Source: Faecalibacter rhinopitheci (GTDB lineage Bacteria > Bacteroidota > Bacteroidia > Flavobacteriales > Weeksellaceae). Taken from it: a stretch of 64,000 nt of DNA. Under the pieces are notes generated by a model. The model was not told the DNA's origin and did not search any database. It saw only the letters and a list, made by a program, of their open reading frames with translations. The stretch lies in contig NZ_JADGIK010000006.1 of NCBI RefSeq assembly GCF_015234135.1, positions 124,001 to 188,000 on the forward strand, given 5' to 3'. This document shows positions 9,364 through 17,160 of the stretch, piece by piece. Position 1 is the stretch's first letter, and the number at the start of each line of letters is the position of its first letter. Position numbers and translations under genes: made by a program.

Positions 9364-9629
9364 TTGACTAATCTTATATATTTACGTATTTATTATTTTG
9401 TTGTTTCAGTAGTAGTTGTAGTAGTTTCAACTTGTACTGGAGTTTCTGTAACTACTGTAGAATCAGTAATTATATTGTTTACAGTATCTACAACCGTAGT
9501 TGTTTCTGCAGTTGTTAATGTATCTACATTTTCAACAGAAGTTTCAGTAGTTTCAACTTTAGCTTCTTCTTTACAAGAAATAACTGAGAATGATAATGCA
9601 ACGATAGCTAATAATGCAAATTTTTTCAT
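9275..9629 (-). repeat. Tandem gene duplication: 89-base near-identical 5' blocks
   Basis: Bases 9275-9363 and 9541-9629 match at 86 of 89 positions, exactly 266 bases apart. They cover the start codon, signal peptide and the first mature residues of both small lipoproteins; beyond them the two genes differ. Confidence 0.85.
9393..9629 (-). CDS. Small low-complexity lipoprotein (copy B)
   Basis: 78 residues: MKKFALLAIVALSFSVISC with Cys19, then KEEAKVETTETSVENVDTL and a Thr/Val-rich tail ending in a run of threonines (VETTTTTTETTK). It shares its signal peptide with copy A but the tail has drifted. Being upstream, it carries the promoter of the pair. The low-complexity tail produces a long open frame on the opposite strand that should not be annotated. 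Function unknown. Confidence 0.75.
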   Translation of the reverse strand: MKKFALLAIVALSFSVISCKEEAKVETTETSVENVDTLTTAETTTVVDTVNNIITDSTVVTETPVQVETTTTTTETTK

Positions 9630-9688
9630 AATTATAATTTTTTATTTTTTTAAAACTAATAACAAACCATTTGTTTGATTTGATGAGT

Positions 9689-9696
9689 CAAAGTTA
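9689..9696 (-). promoter_or_regulatory. -7 promoter element of the lipoprotein pair
   Basis: CAAAGTTA on the plus strand reads TAACTTTG on the minus strand, 60 bases ahead of the start of copy B. No clear -33 box is seen. Confidence 0.35.
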
Positions 9697-9914
9697 TTGT
9701 AGTTCAGTAGTTTTATGAAGTATAATACTTGTAATGGCTTTGTATTTATTTTAACCTTATTTTACAAAAATCAAATTTCTGGCATTTCTCTATTTTCCTT
9801 GATTTTGTTAGAAATATTACTATTTTTGTTTTAATTGTATAACTAAATTTAAAACTTTTGTAAATCGGAAAATATTTTACAAAAAGCTATAAACTAGATA
9901 AATAACCATTTATA

Positions 9915-10994
9915 TTGAGCAAATTTACAGACATAGAAATTTTTGAAATTCTGAAAAAATCAATTAGCAATCGATTTTTAGAAGAAAATTCTGCTCAATC
10001 ACCAGATATATCTCATTGGAAAGGACAAGAAATTGCCGTTTTTCAGGAAGATTTATTTAATAAGACAAAATCTACAGTAAGCGAGAAATGGTTTTATACG
10101 TATTTTAAAACTGATTTTAAAAAATTGCCTCGTATTGATATGCTTAATTTATTATCACAATATTGTGGATACAAAAGTTGGGCGCATTTTTTAAATGAGA
10201 AGGAAGTAGAAGTCTTTGGTAAGGTTGAGAAAATAAAAGAACCTATTGTTATTACAAGGCCAGAAGAAGATGATACTGACACTGCTCAACTTCAAAAAGA
10301 TTCTATTGAAGCTATTCCTGAAAAGATACAAGGAAATTTATCCGATGATATTAAAGAATTTCCAAAAAAAGATATTAACTCTTCTACTAAAAAAATTGCT
10401 CTTATTACATCCATTGTAAGTCTAGTTCTGTTGGCAGCTATTGCTGCTTATATGTTTTTTTTCCAAACCAAGAATTATCAATTTTGTTTTGTGGATTCTG
10501 ATCGCCAAACACTAGTTAAAAATTCGGTTGAGGTAACTATTTTAAGACAAGGATTTACCCCACTTTATTTAACTTCTAAAACGGGATGTATAGACTTTGA
10601 ATCAAAGAGTGATACTATAAAGATGGTTGTTTCTACGCCTTATCATAAATTAGATACTTTTAGAGTTAATTTACATCAATATAGAGAACCAGAAAAAATC
10701 ATTTTAGAGCCAGATGATTATAAAGTTATGCTTTATTATTATTCAAATTCTGCAAAGGATTTAAAGCAGCGTATTTCAAAACTAAATCAGATGATAGATG
10801 ATAATGCTTTAATTTATCAGGTGTATGATAATGATTATTTTGGTGTAGAAATTTTAACTAAACAACAGTACATAAATCTAGTCTCTTTACCGACTACTTC
10901 GCTTAAGAATTATAACTTAATTGAGTCGGAAAGTAAAAATGGTAAAATCGTTAAACTAAAATTCAAAATTCAGCAAGATGAAGAAGATAATTAA
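9915..10994 (+). CDS. Uncharacterised single-pass membrane protein
   Basis: 359 residues, starting at TTG 9915; a stop codon four codons upstream leaves no ATG alternative. Residues 1-95 look like a helical cytoplasmic domain that closes with the pattern LLSQYCGYKSWAHFLNEK. A charged linker follows, then one membrane helix near residues 158-180 (IALITSIVSLVLLAAIAAYM), and an exported C-terminal domain beginning YQFCFVDSDRQTLVKNSVEV with two Cys residues. The layout resembles hypothetical proteins I associate with Bacteroidota, with a cytoplasmic sensor or effector part and an extracytoplasmic part, but I cannot name the family. It overlaps the next gene by 17 bases, so the two are translated together. 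Confidence 0.72.
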   Translation: MSKFTDIEIFEILKKSISNRFLEENSAQSPDISHWKGQEIAVFQEDLFNKTKSTVSEKWFYTYFKTDFKKLPRIDMLNLLSQYCGYKSWAHFLNEKEVEVFGKVEKIKEPIVITRPEEDDTDTAQLQKDSIEAIPEKIQGNLSDDIKEFPKKDINSSTKKIALITSIVSLVLLAAIAAYMFFFQTKNYQFCFVDSDRQTLVKNSVEVTILRQGFTPLYLTSKTGCIDFESKSDTIKMVVSTPYHKLDTFRVNLHQYREPEKIILEPDDYKVMLYYYSNSAKDLKQRISKLNQMIDDNALIYQVYDNDYFGVEILTKQQYINLVSLPTTSLKNYNLIESESKNGKIVKLKFKIQQDEEDN

Positions 10995-11586
10995 AATGAT
11001 AAACCTATGCTTGTGCATTATTTTATCGATTTGCCTCATTAATTCTTGTAAAAATGATACGACTTATGATGGAGATTACAATCCAGAAGTAATCAAAGGA
11101 TATAAAAATGATGCTTCGACTTTGAATACAAAGATGGATTCTATCGAAGCTGTAAATTATATTTCCAAAAAGAAATTAAAAGAGTTTTACGAACTTTCAG
11201 CATTAGCTTCTAGTAATAATGATAGCGTACTCCAAGAACACTTAGTTGCACAATTAAGAAGTTTTTTCTCCATCAATCAATTGGATGAAGTAGATACATT
11301 ATTAGTACAATTAAAACGAAAAAATGTGCATTTTGCTTCTATTGCAAAATTTAATATCATTCCTAATGATAGTTTGACACCAGATACTATTAAAAGAGCT
11401 GATTATACGTTGAATTTATTTAATAAAAATAAGAAACTTGTAGAGACAGTAAATAGAACTTCAGTCTTTGTACTAAAGCAGGAGCCAATCAAATTTAAAA
11501 GAGAATTTAAATTTTATTTCAAAACGTTGAATTATATAAATGATTCGATTCAGAATGATACCATTTCTTCAGGAGTTATAAGATAA
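10978..11586 (+). CDS. Uncharacterised lipoprotein, partner of the upstream membrane protein
   Basis: 202 residues. N-terminus MKKIIKMINLCLCIILSICL followed by INSC, a plausible lipobox with Cys24. The mature part is helical and charged (YISKKKLKEFYELSALASSN) and then more strand-like. The start at 10978 overlaps the upstream gene by 17 bases; an ATG at 10996 would remove the overlap but also the positive charges a lipoprotein signal needs, so 10978 is preferred. At its 3' end it overlaps the opposite-strand cyclo-ligase gene by 37 bases. Function unknown; the tight coupling suggests it binds or signals to the exported domain of its neighbour. Confidence 0.72.
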   Translation: MKKIIKMINLCLCIILSICLINSCKNDTTYDGDYNPEVIKGYKNDASTLNTKMDSIEAVNYISKKKLKEFYELSALASSNNDSVLQEHLVAQLRSFFSINQLDEVDTLLVQLKRKNVHFASIAKFNIIPNDSLTPDTIKRADYTLNLFNKNKKLVETVNRTSVFVLKQEPIKFKREFKFYFKTLNYINDSIQNDTISSGVIR

Positions 11587-12107
11587 TCCAATGCAATATC
11601 GCCTTTATAGGCATCATCAATACTATCAATAGGTCTAAAATATGTTAGGCCTATTTTTTTTGTTTCTGGTCTACATCTGGCTAAAAATTTATCGTAATAA
11701 CCACCCCCATAGCCTACTCGGTTTCCTTGTCTATCTGTTACAAACATTGGTACAAATACCACATCTATTTTATCAGAAGTAATTTCCATATAATCTGTAG
11801 GTTCAGGAATTTGTAGCGGACTTAGTCGAGTTGTAAATCCTGGTTCTACCTTACAGTTTATCATATCATTTTCAATAACTAAAGGTAATACAATAGTTTT
11901 TCCATTTTCCTGTAACCATTGAATAATAGGATAAGTAATAATTTCATTATTTTTATCTATCGGTAAAAAAATATGAAAAGTTTGATCTTCAGAAAAATTG
12001 AATTGTTTTATTTTTTCGAAAATTTGATTACTCATTTTTGCAACCTCATCTTTAGAAAATTGTTTTCTTAGATTTCTGTAATATTTTCTAGCATCAGATT
12101 TTAGCAT
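11550..12107 (-). CDS. 5-formyltetrahydrofolate cyclo-ligase
   Basis: 185 residues, normal family length. It converts 5-formyl-THF to 5,10-methenyl-THF with ATP, returning a stored folate to one-carbon metabolism. The signature near residues 129-145, RVGYGGGYYDKFLARC, forms the phosphate and folate site, and the N-terminal basic region KSDARKYYRNLRKQF is typical. In E. coli the orthologue is ygfA. The 3' end overlaps the convergent lipoprotein gene by 37 bases, so both coding ends share sequence on opposite strands. Confidence 0.92.
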   Translation of the reverse strand: MLKSDARKYYRNLRKQFSKDEVAKMSNQIFEKIKQFNFSEDQTFHIFLPIDKNNEIITYPIIQWLQENGKTIVLPLVIENDMINCKVEPGFTTRLSPLQIPEPTDYMEITSDKIDVVFVPMFVTDRQGNRVGYGGGYYDKFLARCRPETKKIGLTYFRPIDSIDDAYKGDIALDYLITPEEMVSF

Positions 12108-12150
12108 TGGTATGGGATTAAAGCTCTAATTTATTTTAAATATTAGAATA

Positions 12151-12180
12151 AAAAAAGTCATCAATTGCTTGATGACTTTT
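12151..12180 (-). terminator. Terminator of the U32-ferredoxin operon
   Basis: Perfect 12-bp stem AAAAGTCATCAA / TTGATGACTTTT with loop TTGC. On the minus strand it is followed by more T, which fits termination downstream of the ferredoxin. Confidence 0.75.
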
Positions 12181-12200
12181 AATTTTTATATTGAAATGTA

Positions 12201-12431
12201 TTAAATCTCTTTTACGGATATAATATTTACAGGACAAGCTTTCGCAGCACGATCGCAATTATCAGCAATACTATGATCAGGATCTTTTAAAGTATGAAAC
12301 CCCTTTTTATCTGTTGATTTTAAAAGCACAGATTTCCCATCTTTTTTAGACATACGGAAACGTTCTGGTGCTAATTCGTAACAATAGTTACAACCAATAC
12401 ATTTGTCGCGTTGTAGCGTTATAATTACCAT
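12201..12431 (-). CDS. Small 4Fe-4S ferredoxin
   Basis: 76 residues. One cluster site is clear: Cys11, Cys14, Cys17 (CIGCNYC) and Cys66 (KACPVNII), with an extra Cys59. Only one CxxCxxC...CP set is present, so it should carry a single [4Fe-4S] cluster. It starts 12 bases after the stop of the U32 gene and the two end at one terminator. This close pairing suggests that it delivers electrons to, or helps mature, the U32 protein, whose family contains conserved cysteines; that is an inference. Confidence 0.88.
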   Translation of the reverse strand: MVIITLQRDKCIGCNYCYELAPERFRMSKKDGKSVLLKSTDKKGFHTLKDPDHSIADNCDRAAKACPVNIISVKEI

Positions 12432-12443
12432 TTATGTAAATTA

Positions 12444-13733
12444 TTAATGAGAATATGTTTCTTCTTCTACATTATCTTTCGCTCCAATTGGCTCTTCTTT
12501 AACTAATTTATATAATTTATCTGAAGGACGAATTCTAAATTCCATCGGAATTGTAATACTATCACCTTTTGTTGCAATCTCAGATTTTACATCTTCAACC
12601 ATCATCTCAGTTACAATCATTTCTTTTGCACCAGTTGTAGGACCAGTAACTAAGATTAGATCACCAACTTTTAAATCATACGCATCAATAACGAATTGAC
12701 CAATATTAGCTTTAGGGAAAAAGTGAACTCCTTTACCTATATAAACTTTTTTCTGTGTTGCCATAGAACCTGGAACTGCAGACCATTCTCCTAATTTTTG
12801 CCCTAAATAATATCCAGACCAGAAACCACGATTATATACTGTTTGTAATAATCCCATCCAGTAATCGATTTTCTCTTGAGAGAATGTACCATCAGCCAAA
12901 GCGTCGATTGCCTCGCGGTAACAACGAATAACTGTTGCAACATATTCAGGAGAACGTCCACGACCTTCAATTTTTAATACTTTAATTCCAGCATCTGTTA
13001 CCTGATCTAAGAATTCCATAGTACAAAGATCCTTAGGCGACATCATATATTCGTTATCTAATTCGATTTCGAAACCTGTTTCCTGGTCGATAACAGTATA
13101 TTTTTTACGACAATTCTGTTTACAAGCACCACGATTTGCAGAAGAATTGTGAGAGTGTAAGCTTAGGTAACATTTACCTGATACAGCCATACATAATGCA
13201 CCATGTCCGAAAATTTCAATTTCTACTAAATTTCCACTTGGTCCACGTACTTCTTCTTTTTCAATCTGTTCTGCAATCTTTTTAACTTGTTTCAAGCTTA
13301 ACTCACGAGACAATACCATTGTATCTGCAAACATCGCGTAGAATTTTACAGTTTCAATATTAGTAACGTTAATTTGAGTTGAGATATGAACTTCCATCCC
13401 GATTTGTCTCGCATAAGCAATAACAGATTGATCCATAGCAATAACAGCTGTAATGTTAGCTTGTTTTGCTTGATCTAATAATGTTTTGATTAAAGATAAA
13501 TCGTGATCGTATATAATTGTATTTAATGTAAGGTAAGAACGCACACCTTTTTCTTCACAACGTCTAACGATTTCTGGTAAATCATCCATTGTAAAGTTGA
13601 TTGATGCTCTCGCACGCATATTCAACTGATCAACACCGAAGTATACAGAATCAGCCCCGTTGTCTAATGCAGCCTGTAATGATTCGAAGTTCCCAGCGGG
13701 AGCCATCAATTCTATTTTTCCATCTTTGGTCAT
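12444..13733 (-). CDS. trhP: U32 family protein, TrhP-like tRNA hydroxylation protein
   Basis: 429 residues. The peptidase U32 signature is at about residues 175-210: EIFGHGALCMAVSGKCYLS then HNSSANRGACKQNCRKKY, including the conserved cysteines. The N-terminal part MAPAGNFESLQAALDNGADS and the C-terminal beta-barrel extension match the YegQ/TrhP subgroup. The E. coli member is needed to make 5-hydroxyuridine at the tRNA wobble position; despite the peptidase name, protease activity is doubtful. It leads a two-gene unit with a ferredoxin. The trhP name is a subgroup call from motifs, not from a tree. Confidence 0.85.
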   Translation of the reverse strand: MTKDGKIELMAPAGNFESLQAALDNGADSVYFGVDQLNMRARASINFTMDDLPEIVRRCEEKGVRSYLTLNTIIYDHDLSLIKTLLDQAKQANITAVIAMDQSVIAYARQIGMEVHISTQINVTNIETVKFYAMFADTMVLSRELSLKQVKKIAEQIEKEEVRGPSGNLVEIEIFGHGALCMAVSGKCYLSLHSHNSSANRGACKQNCRKKYTVIDQETGFEIELDNEYMMSPKDLCTMEFLDQVTDAGIKVLKIEGRGRSPEYVATVIRCYREAIDALADGTFSQEKIDYWMGLLQTVYNRGFWSGYYLGQKLGEWSAVPGSMATQKKVYIGKGVHFFPKANIGQFVIDAYDLKVGDLILVTGPTTGAKEMIVTEMMVEDVKSEIATKGDSITIPMEFRIRPSDKLYKLVKEEPIGAKDNVEEETYSH

Positions 13734-13756
13734 ACGAAAATTCTGATTTTAAGGTG

Positions 13757-13764
13757 CAAAGGTA
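13757..13764 (-). promoter_or_regulatory. -7 promoter element of the U32-ferredoxin operon
   Basis: CAAAGGTA on the plus strand reads TACCTTTG on the minus strand, 23 bases ahead of the start codon. Confidence 0.5.
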
Positions 13765-13899
13765 TAAAAAAATGAAGGAATTATATAATGAATTAAAATT
13801 GAGAATGTTAATTTAAATCTAAGGTTTATAAAGTTTTAACCAATTATGAGTGATTGTTTTAAATATTAAGGAATAATAACTAGATGAGATATTATATGA

Positions 13900-13927
13900 T
13901 TTGCGAAGAAATTTTATCTTAATTTTG
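13900..13927 (+). promoter_or_regulatory. -33/-7 promoter, probably giving a leaderless mRNA
   Basis: TTTG (13900-13903), a 16-base spacer and TAATTTTG (13920-13927). The ATG of the methyltransferase gene is only four bases further on, about where transcription should begin. Confidence 0.55.
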
Positions 13928-13931
13928 CATT

Positions 13932-14705
13932 ATGCAAATAGAAAGTCTTCAGAATCCAAAAATAAAAAACTTGCTGAAATTGCAAGAGAAATCAAGGGAA
14001 CGTAAAAATCAAGGGTTGTTTATTGTTGAGGGAACTCAAGAAAATCAATTAGCAATAAATGGTGGTTACGAGGCTGTTGAAATTTATATTTGTGAGGAAA
14101 TTTACGATGCGAATATTAAGTTTGGTAATCCTAGACGTTTCGAAATATCAAAACAGATTTTTGAAAAATTAGCTTATCGTAAATCTACTGGTGGAATTAT
14201 CGGTGTGTATAAAACAAAATCATCGGATTTAACAGAATTAAATCTACCAGAAAATGCATTAGTTGTTGTTTTAGAAGCTGTAGAAAAACCAGGAAATCTT
14301 GGTGCAGTTTTGCGTACTGGTGATGGAGCAAAAGTAGATGCTGTAATAGTTTGTGATGAAACTGTGGACTTCTTTAATCCAAATGTGATTCGCTCATCAG
14401 TAGGAACTTTATTTACAAATCAAATTGCATCTGCATCAAAAGAAGATGTTTTAGCTTATCTACAAGGCAGAAATATTCAAGTTGTTTCTACTTTCCTACG
14501 TGATGAAACAATTAGTTTATATGAAGCAGATTTCACCTCTAGTTCAGCGATTATTTTAGGAACAGAAGCAACAGGTTTATCAGACTTTTGGGCAGATAAC
14601 TCAGCTGCTTTAATTAAGATTCCAATGCTTGGATTTGTGGATTCTTTAAATGTAAGTAATGCTGCAGCAATATGTGTATACGAAGCAGTAAGACAGAGAA
14701 GTTAA
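13932..14705 (+). CDS. TrmH/SpoU-family RNA 2'-O-methyltransferase
   Basis: 257 residues. An N-terminal substrate-binding domain (QIESLQNPKIKNLLKLQEKS) precedes a SpoU methyltransferase domain with all three motifs: motif 1 EKPGNLGAVLRTGDG (about 118-132), motif 2 ILGTEATGLSDFW and motif 3 IPMLGFVDSLNVSNAAAICV with the knot-forming C-terminus. It transfers a methyl group from SAM to a ribose 2'-OH. The RNA target, rRNA or tRNA, is not clear from sequence. It stands alone between two opposite-strand operons. Confidence 0.9.
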   Translation: MQIESLQNPKIKNLLKLQEKSRERKNQGLFIVEGTQENQLAINGGYEAVEIYICEEIYDANIKFGNPRRFEISKQIFEKLAYRKSTGGIIGVYKTKSSDLTELNLPENALVVVLEAVEKPGNLGAVLRTGDGAKVDAVIVCDETVDFFNPNVIRSSVGTLFTNQIASASKEDVLAYLQGRNIQVVSTFLRDETISLYEADFTSSSAIILGTEATGLSDFWADNSAALIKIPMLGFVDSLNVSNAAAICVYEAVRQRS

Positions 14706-14722
14706 TCAGAATGAAATATATT

Positions 14723-14757
14723 AAAAAAGCCTTCAATTATATTGAAGGCTTTTTTTT
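14723..14757. terminator. Bidirectional terminator between trmH-like gene and wzc-like gene
   Basis: Perfect 15-bp stem (AAAAAAGCCTTCAAT / ATTGAAGGCTTTTTT) with loop TAT and T-runs on both strands; it serves both convergent units. Confidence 0.82.
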
Positions 14758-14761
14758 AAGT

Positions 14762-17158
14762 TTATTTTTTAATTCTTTTTAATAACTTCTTATACCAAGG
14801 TAATTCTTTATTAGAATTATACCCATATCCATATCCGTACCCATATCCATACCCGTAGCGATATCCATATCCGCGTTGTGCATCAACATCGTTAATGATT
14901 AACTTCATGTTATTTAAAATATTTTCAGTATACATCTGTTTAGGAATTTCCATCACATTTTTATCAGTATAATTTGCACGAGAGATATATAAAGTTAAAT
15001 CAGCATTATCAGCAATTAGTACGGTGTCTGTAACTAGATTTACAGGCGCAGTATCTACGATGATATAATCATAATGTTGCTTTGCGTTAGCAATCATTTC
15101 TGAAAAACGACCATTCATTAATAATTCCGCAGGATTAGGTGGAATTGCCCCAGCATTTATAAAGTCGAAATTAAAATTATTAGGTTGATTAATAATAATA
15201 TCATTAAACTGTACTTCGTTATCAGCTAAGAAATTAGTTAATCCTAAAGATTTTTTTGTAACACCTTCTAGATCTAAATATTCTAAAATTTTAGGATTTC
15301 GGATGTCAGCTCCAATCAATAAAACGCGTTCTTTAGTAAAGGTAAATATTTGGCTTAAATTTGTTGCTATAAAAGTTTTTCCTTCTCCAGATATAGAGGA
15401 TGTAACGAAAATAACATTTCCTTCCTTCTTATTTTTATTAATAAAGAAATTGATATTAGTTCTCAGCATACGGAAAGATTCCGCAGTTACTGAGGTATCA
15501 TTATTTTCGATTAGTTTAACTTTAGTATTTGGAATTTGACCAGCAATAGGTGCACCAACCAATTTTTCCAGATCTTCTTTGTTGTGGATTTTATTATTTA
15601 ATAATTGGCGTAAGAAAATAAATCCAAACGGAATTGCTAATCCTAGAGCGAATGCTGCCATATAAATCATTTTTGAATTTGGAGATACAGGCGTTTTATT
15701 GCCGTAAGCACTATCTACAATTTTTATATGCTCAGGAGTAGATGCAGCTTTTATTTCAGATTCCTCTCTTTTTTGTAAAAGGAATAGGTATAATGCCTCT
15801 ACAATTTGTTGTTGACGAGATATATCCTTAAAAACACGTTCTTGTGTAGGAATTTTAGAAATTCTATTATTTAATTCTGATTGTTTAGATTGTAATGATC
15901 CTACAGAAGTTTGAATATTGTTTCTGTATAATTTAAAACTATATTTTAAATTATTTTTTACATCGTTTATCTGCTTTTGGATTGTTTTTACATCATCATG
16001 ATGTTCAGTAACATTTTTTAATTTCTCTTCTTTAGAAAGAATTAAATTATTGTATTGGGCAATACTACTTGTAATGGTAGCATCAGTAAGTCCTATATTC
16101 GTAGGCAATAGATTATCACGATTACTTTGTAAGGCATTATTCATGAAATCTACTAAAGAAAGCTGTGTGTTGTAGTCTAAAATCTTTTTGTCAGTATCAG
16201 ATGCATTATTTAAGAATAATCCTGCTTCTGAATCTAAATTAGTAATTTTATTAGAAACTTTATAACTTTCTAAACTACGGTCTACACCTTGTAACTCTGC
16301 TGTTACAATCCCTAATCTCTCATTAATAAATTTAGATGTTGCTTGTGTAATTTTAGCATCGTCTGTTTTTAAATCATTATTAAATTCATTTACTAATTCA
16401 TCAATAAAAAGGACAGCGCGATGAGGAACGTTATCTACAAGAGAAAGGTTAAGAATACGTGATCCATCACTAGAACCTGAAATCTGAATTTTATTCTTAT
16501 ATGAATTTACAACTGATATAAAAGGAGAGAAGCGAATAAGAAATTCTGACCCTATTTCATATTTTAGATCTTTAGAAGGATTAGGTAAAAGAATAAAATC
16601 ACCTTCTGGGTGGTTTATCTTTTGTCCAAAATTATAAGTTTTTTCTTCTCCCTTTAAGGCATCAGAAAGAGTGTATTGTGTAGGGGAATTTATACGGATG
16701 TGATACTGTCCATATAATTTATCGCTGTTAGATGTTGCAGGGTTTATAAACTTAACCTCTATCGGAGATTCTTTTCCAAAAACTTCAATTTCTTTAATTC
16801 GTCCAATACGAGTGTAAGAAATATTAAGGTTATGATGATCTACAACTTTGGAGATGATTCTCCTAGATTTTATAATTTCTATTAAATCGGATAAATCCGC
16901 ATCTACATCTCGCTTAAGGATATTATTATCTAACGCAGCTAATTCAATATTTTTAGTGCTCTTGTCATTTACTAAAACCTTTGCAGAAGCAGCATATGTT
17001 CTAATCGCATATTTTAGATACGTATGCGCACATCCAATTGTTATTAGTAATCCAATCGCAAATAAATACCAATATTTAATGTATGGAAAAATGATTTCTC
17101 GAATATTGAATGATTCATTCGAATTTATTCCGAAATCAATTTCTTTATTATTTTCCAT
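14762..17158 (-). CDS. Polysaccharide co-polymerase and tyrosine autokinase (Wzc-like)
   Basis: 798 residues, normal for fused Wzc-type proteins. An N-terminal Wzz domain lies between membrane segments (YLFAIGLLITIGCAHTYLKY near residue 35 and MIYMAAFALGLAIPFGFIFL near 500). The cytoplasmic BY-kinase has Walker A SISGEGKTFIATNLS, Walker A' LLIGADIR and Walker B DYIIVDTAP. The C-terminus has the expected tyrosine cluster, here an unusual near-perfect Gly-Tyr repeat (nine Tyr in 18 residues). It controls chain length and export of a surface polysaccharide through cycles of autophosphorylation. Three bases separate its start from the stop of the Wza-like gene. Confidence 0.92.
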   Translation of the reverse strand: MENNKEIDFGINSNESFNIREIIFPYIKYWYLFAIGLLITIGCAHTYLKYAIRTYAASAKVLVNDKSTKNIELAALDNNILKRDVDADLSDLIEIIKSRRIISKVVDHHNLNISYTRIGRIKEIEVFGKESPIEVKFINPATSNSDKLYGQYHIRINSPTQYTLSDALKGEEKTYNFGQKINHPEGDFILLPNPSKDLKYEIGSEFLIRFSPFISVVNSYKNKIQISGSSDGSRILNLSLVDNVPHRAVLFIDELVNEFNNDLKTDDAKITQATSKFINERLGIVTAELQGVDRSLESYKVSNKITNLDSEAGLFLNNASDTDKKILDYNTQLSLVDFMNNALQSNRDNLLPTNIGLTDATITSSIAQYNNLILSKEEKLKNVTEHHDDVKTIQKQINDVKNNLKYSFKLYRNNIQTSVGSLQSKQSELNNRISKIPTQERVFKDISRQQQIVEALYLFLLQKREESEIKAASTPEHIKIVDSAYGNKTPVSPNSKMIYMAAFALGLAIPFGFIFLRQLLNNKIHNKEDLEKLVGAPIAGQIPNTKVKLIENNDTSVTAESFRMLRTNINFFINKNKKEGNVIFVTSSISGEGKTFIATNLSQIFTFTKERVLLIGADIRNPKILEYLDLEGVTKKSLGLTNFLADNEVQFNDIIINQPNNFNFDFINAGAIPPNPAELLMNGRFSEMIANAKQHYDYIIVDTAPVNLVTDTVLIADNADLTLYISRANYTDKNVMEIPKQMYTENILNNMKLIINDVDAQRGYGYRYGYGYGYGYGYGYNSNKELPWYKKLLKRIKK
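14821..14874 (-). repeat. Six-base tandem repeat encoding the Gly-Tyr tail of the Wzc-like kinase
   Basis: On the minus strand about nine units of the form GGNTAY run in a row, interrupted once by an Arg codon, encoding (GY)2-RY-(GY)6. The hexamer units allow length change by slippage without a frameshift. Confidence 0.85.
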
Positions 17159-17160
17159 TT

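Noticed and set aside
9364-9678. Open frame of 104 residues on the plus strand
   Set aside because: It is the antisense of the low-complexity lipoprotein copy B; its Val/Ser/Thr-rich product mirrors the repeat and has no signal or domain.
9630-9914. Hidden small gene in the 285-base gap
   Set aside because: No frame with a credible start and coding-type composition; contains the minus-strand promoter of the lipoproteins and AT-rich sequence.
14821-14874. CRISPR-like array
   Set aside because: The repeated units are six bases long and in frame with the Gly-Tyr tail of the kinase; there are no spacers, and no cas genes are in the window.
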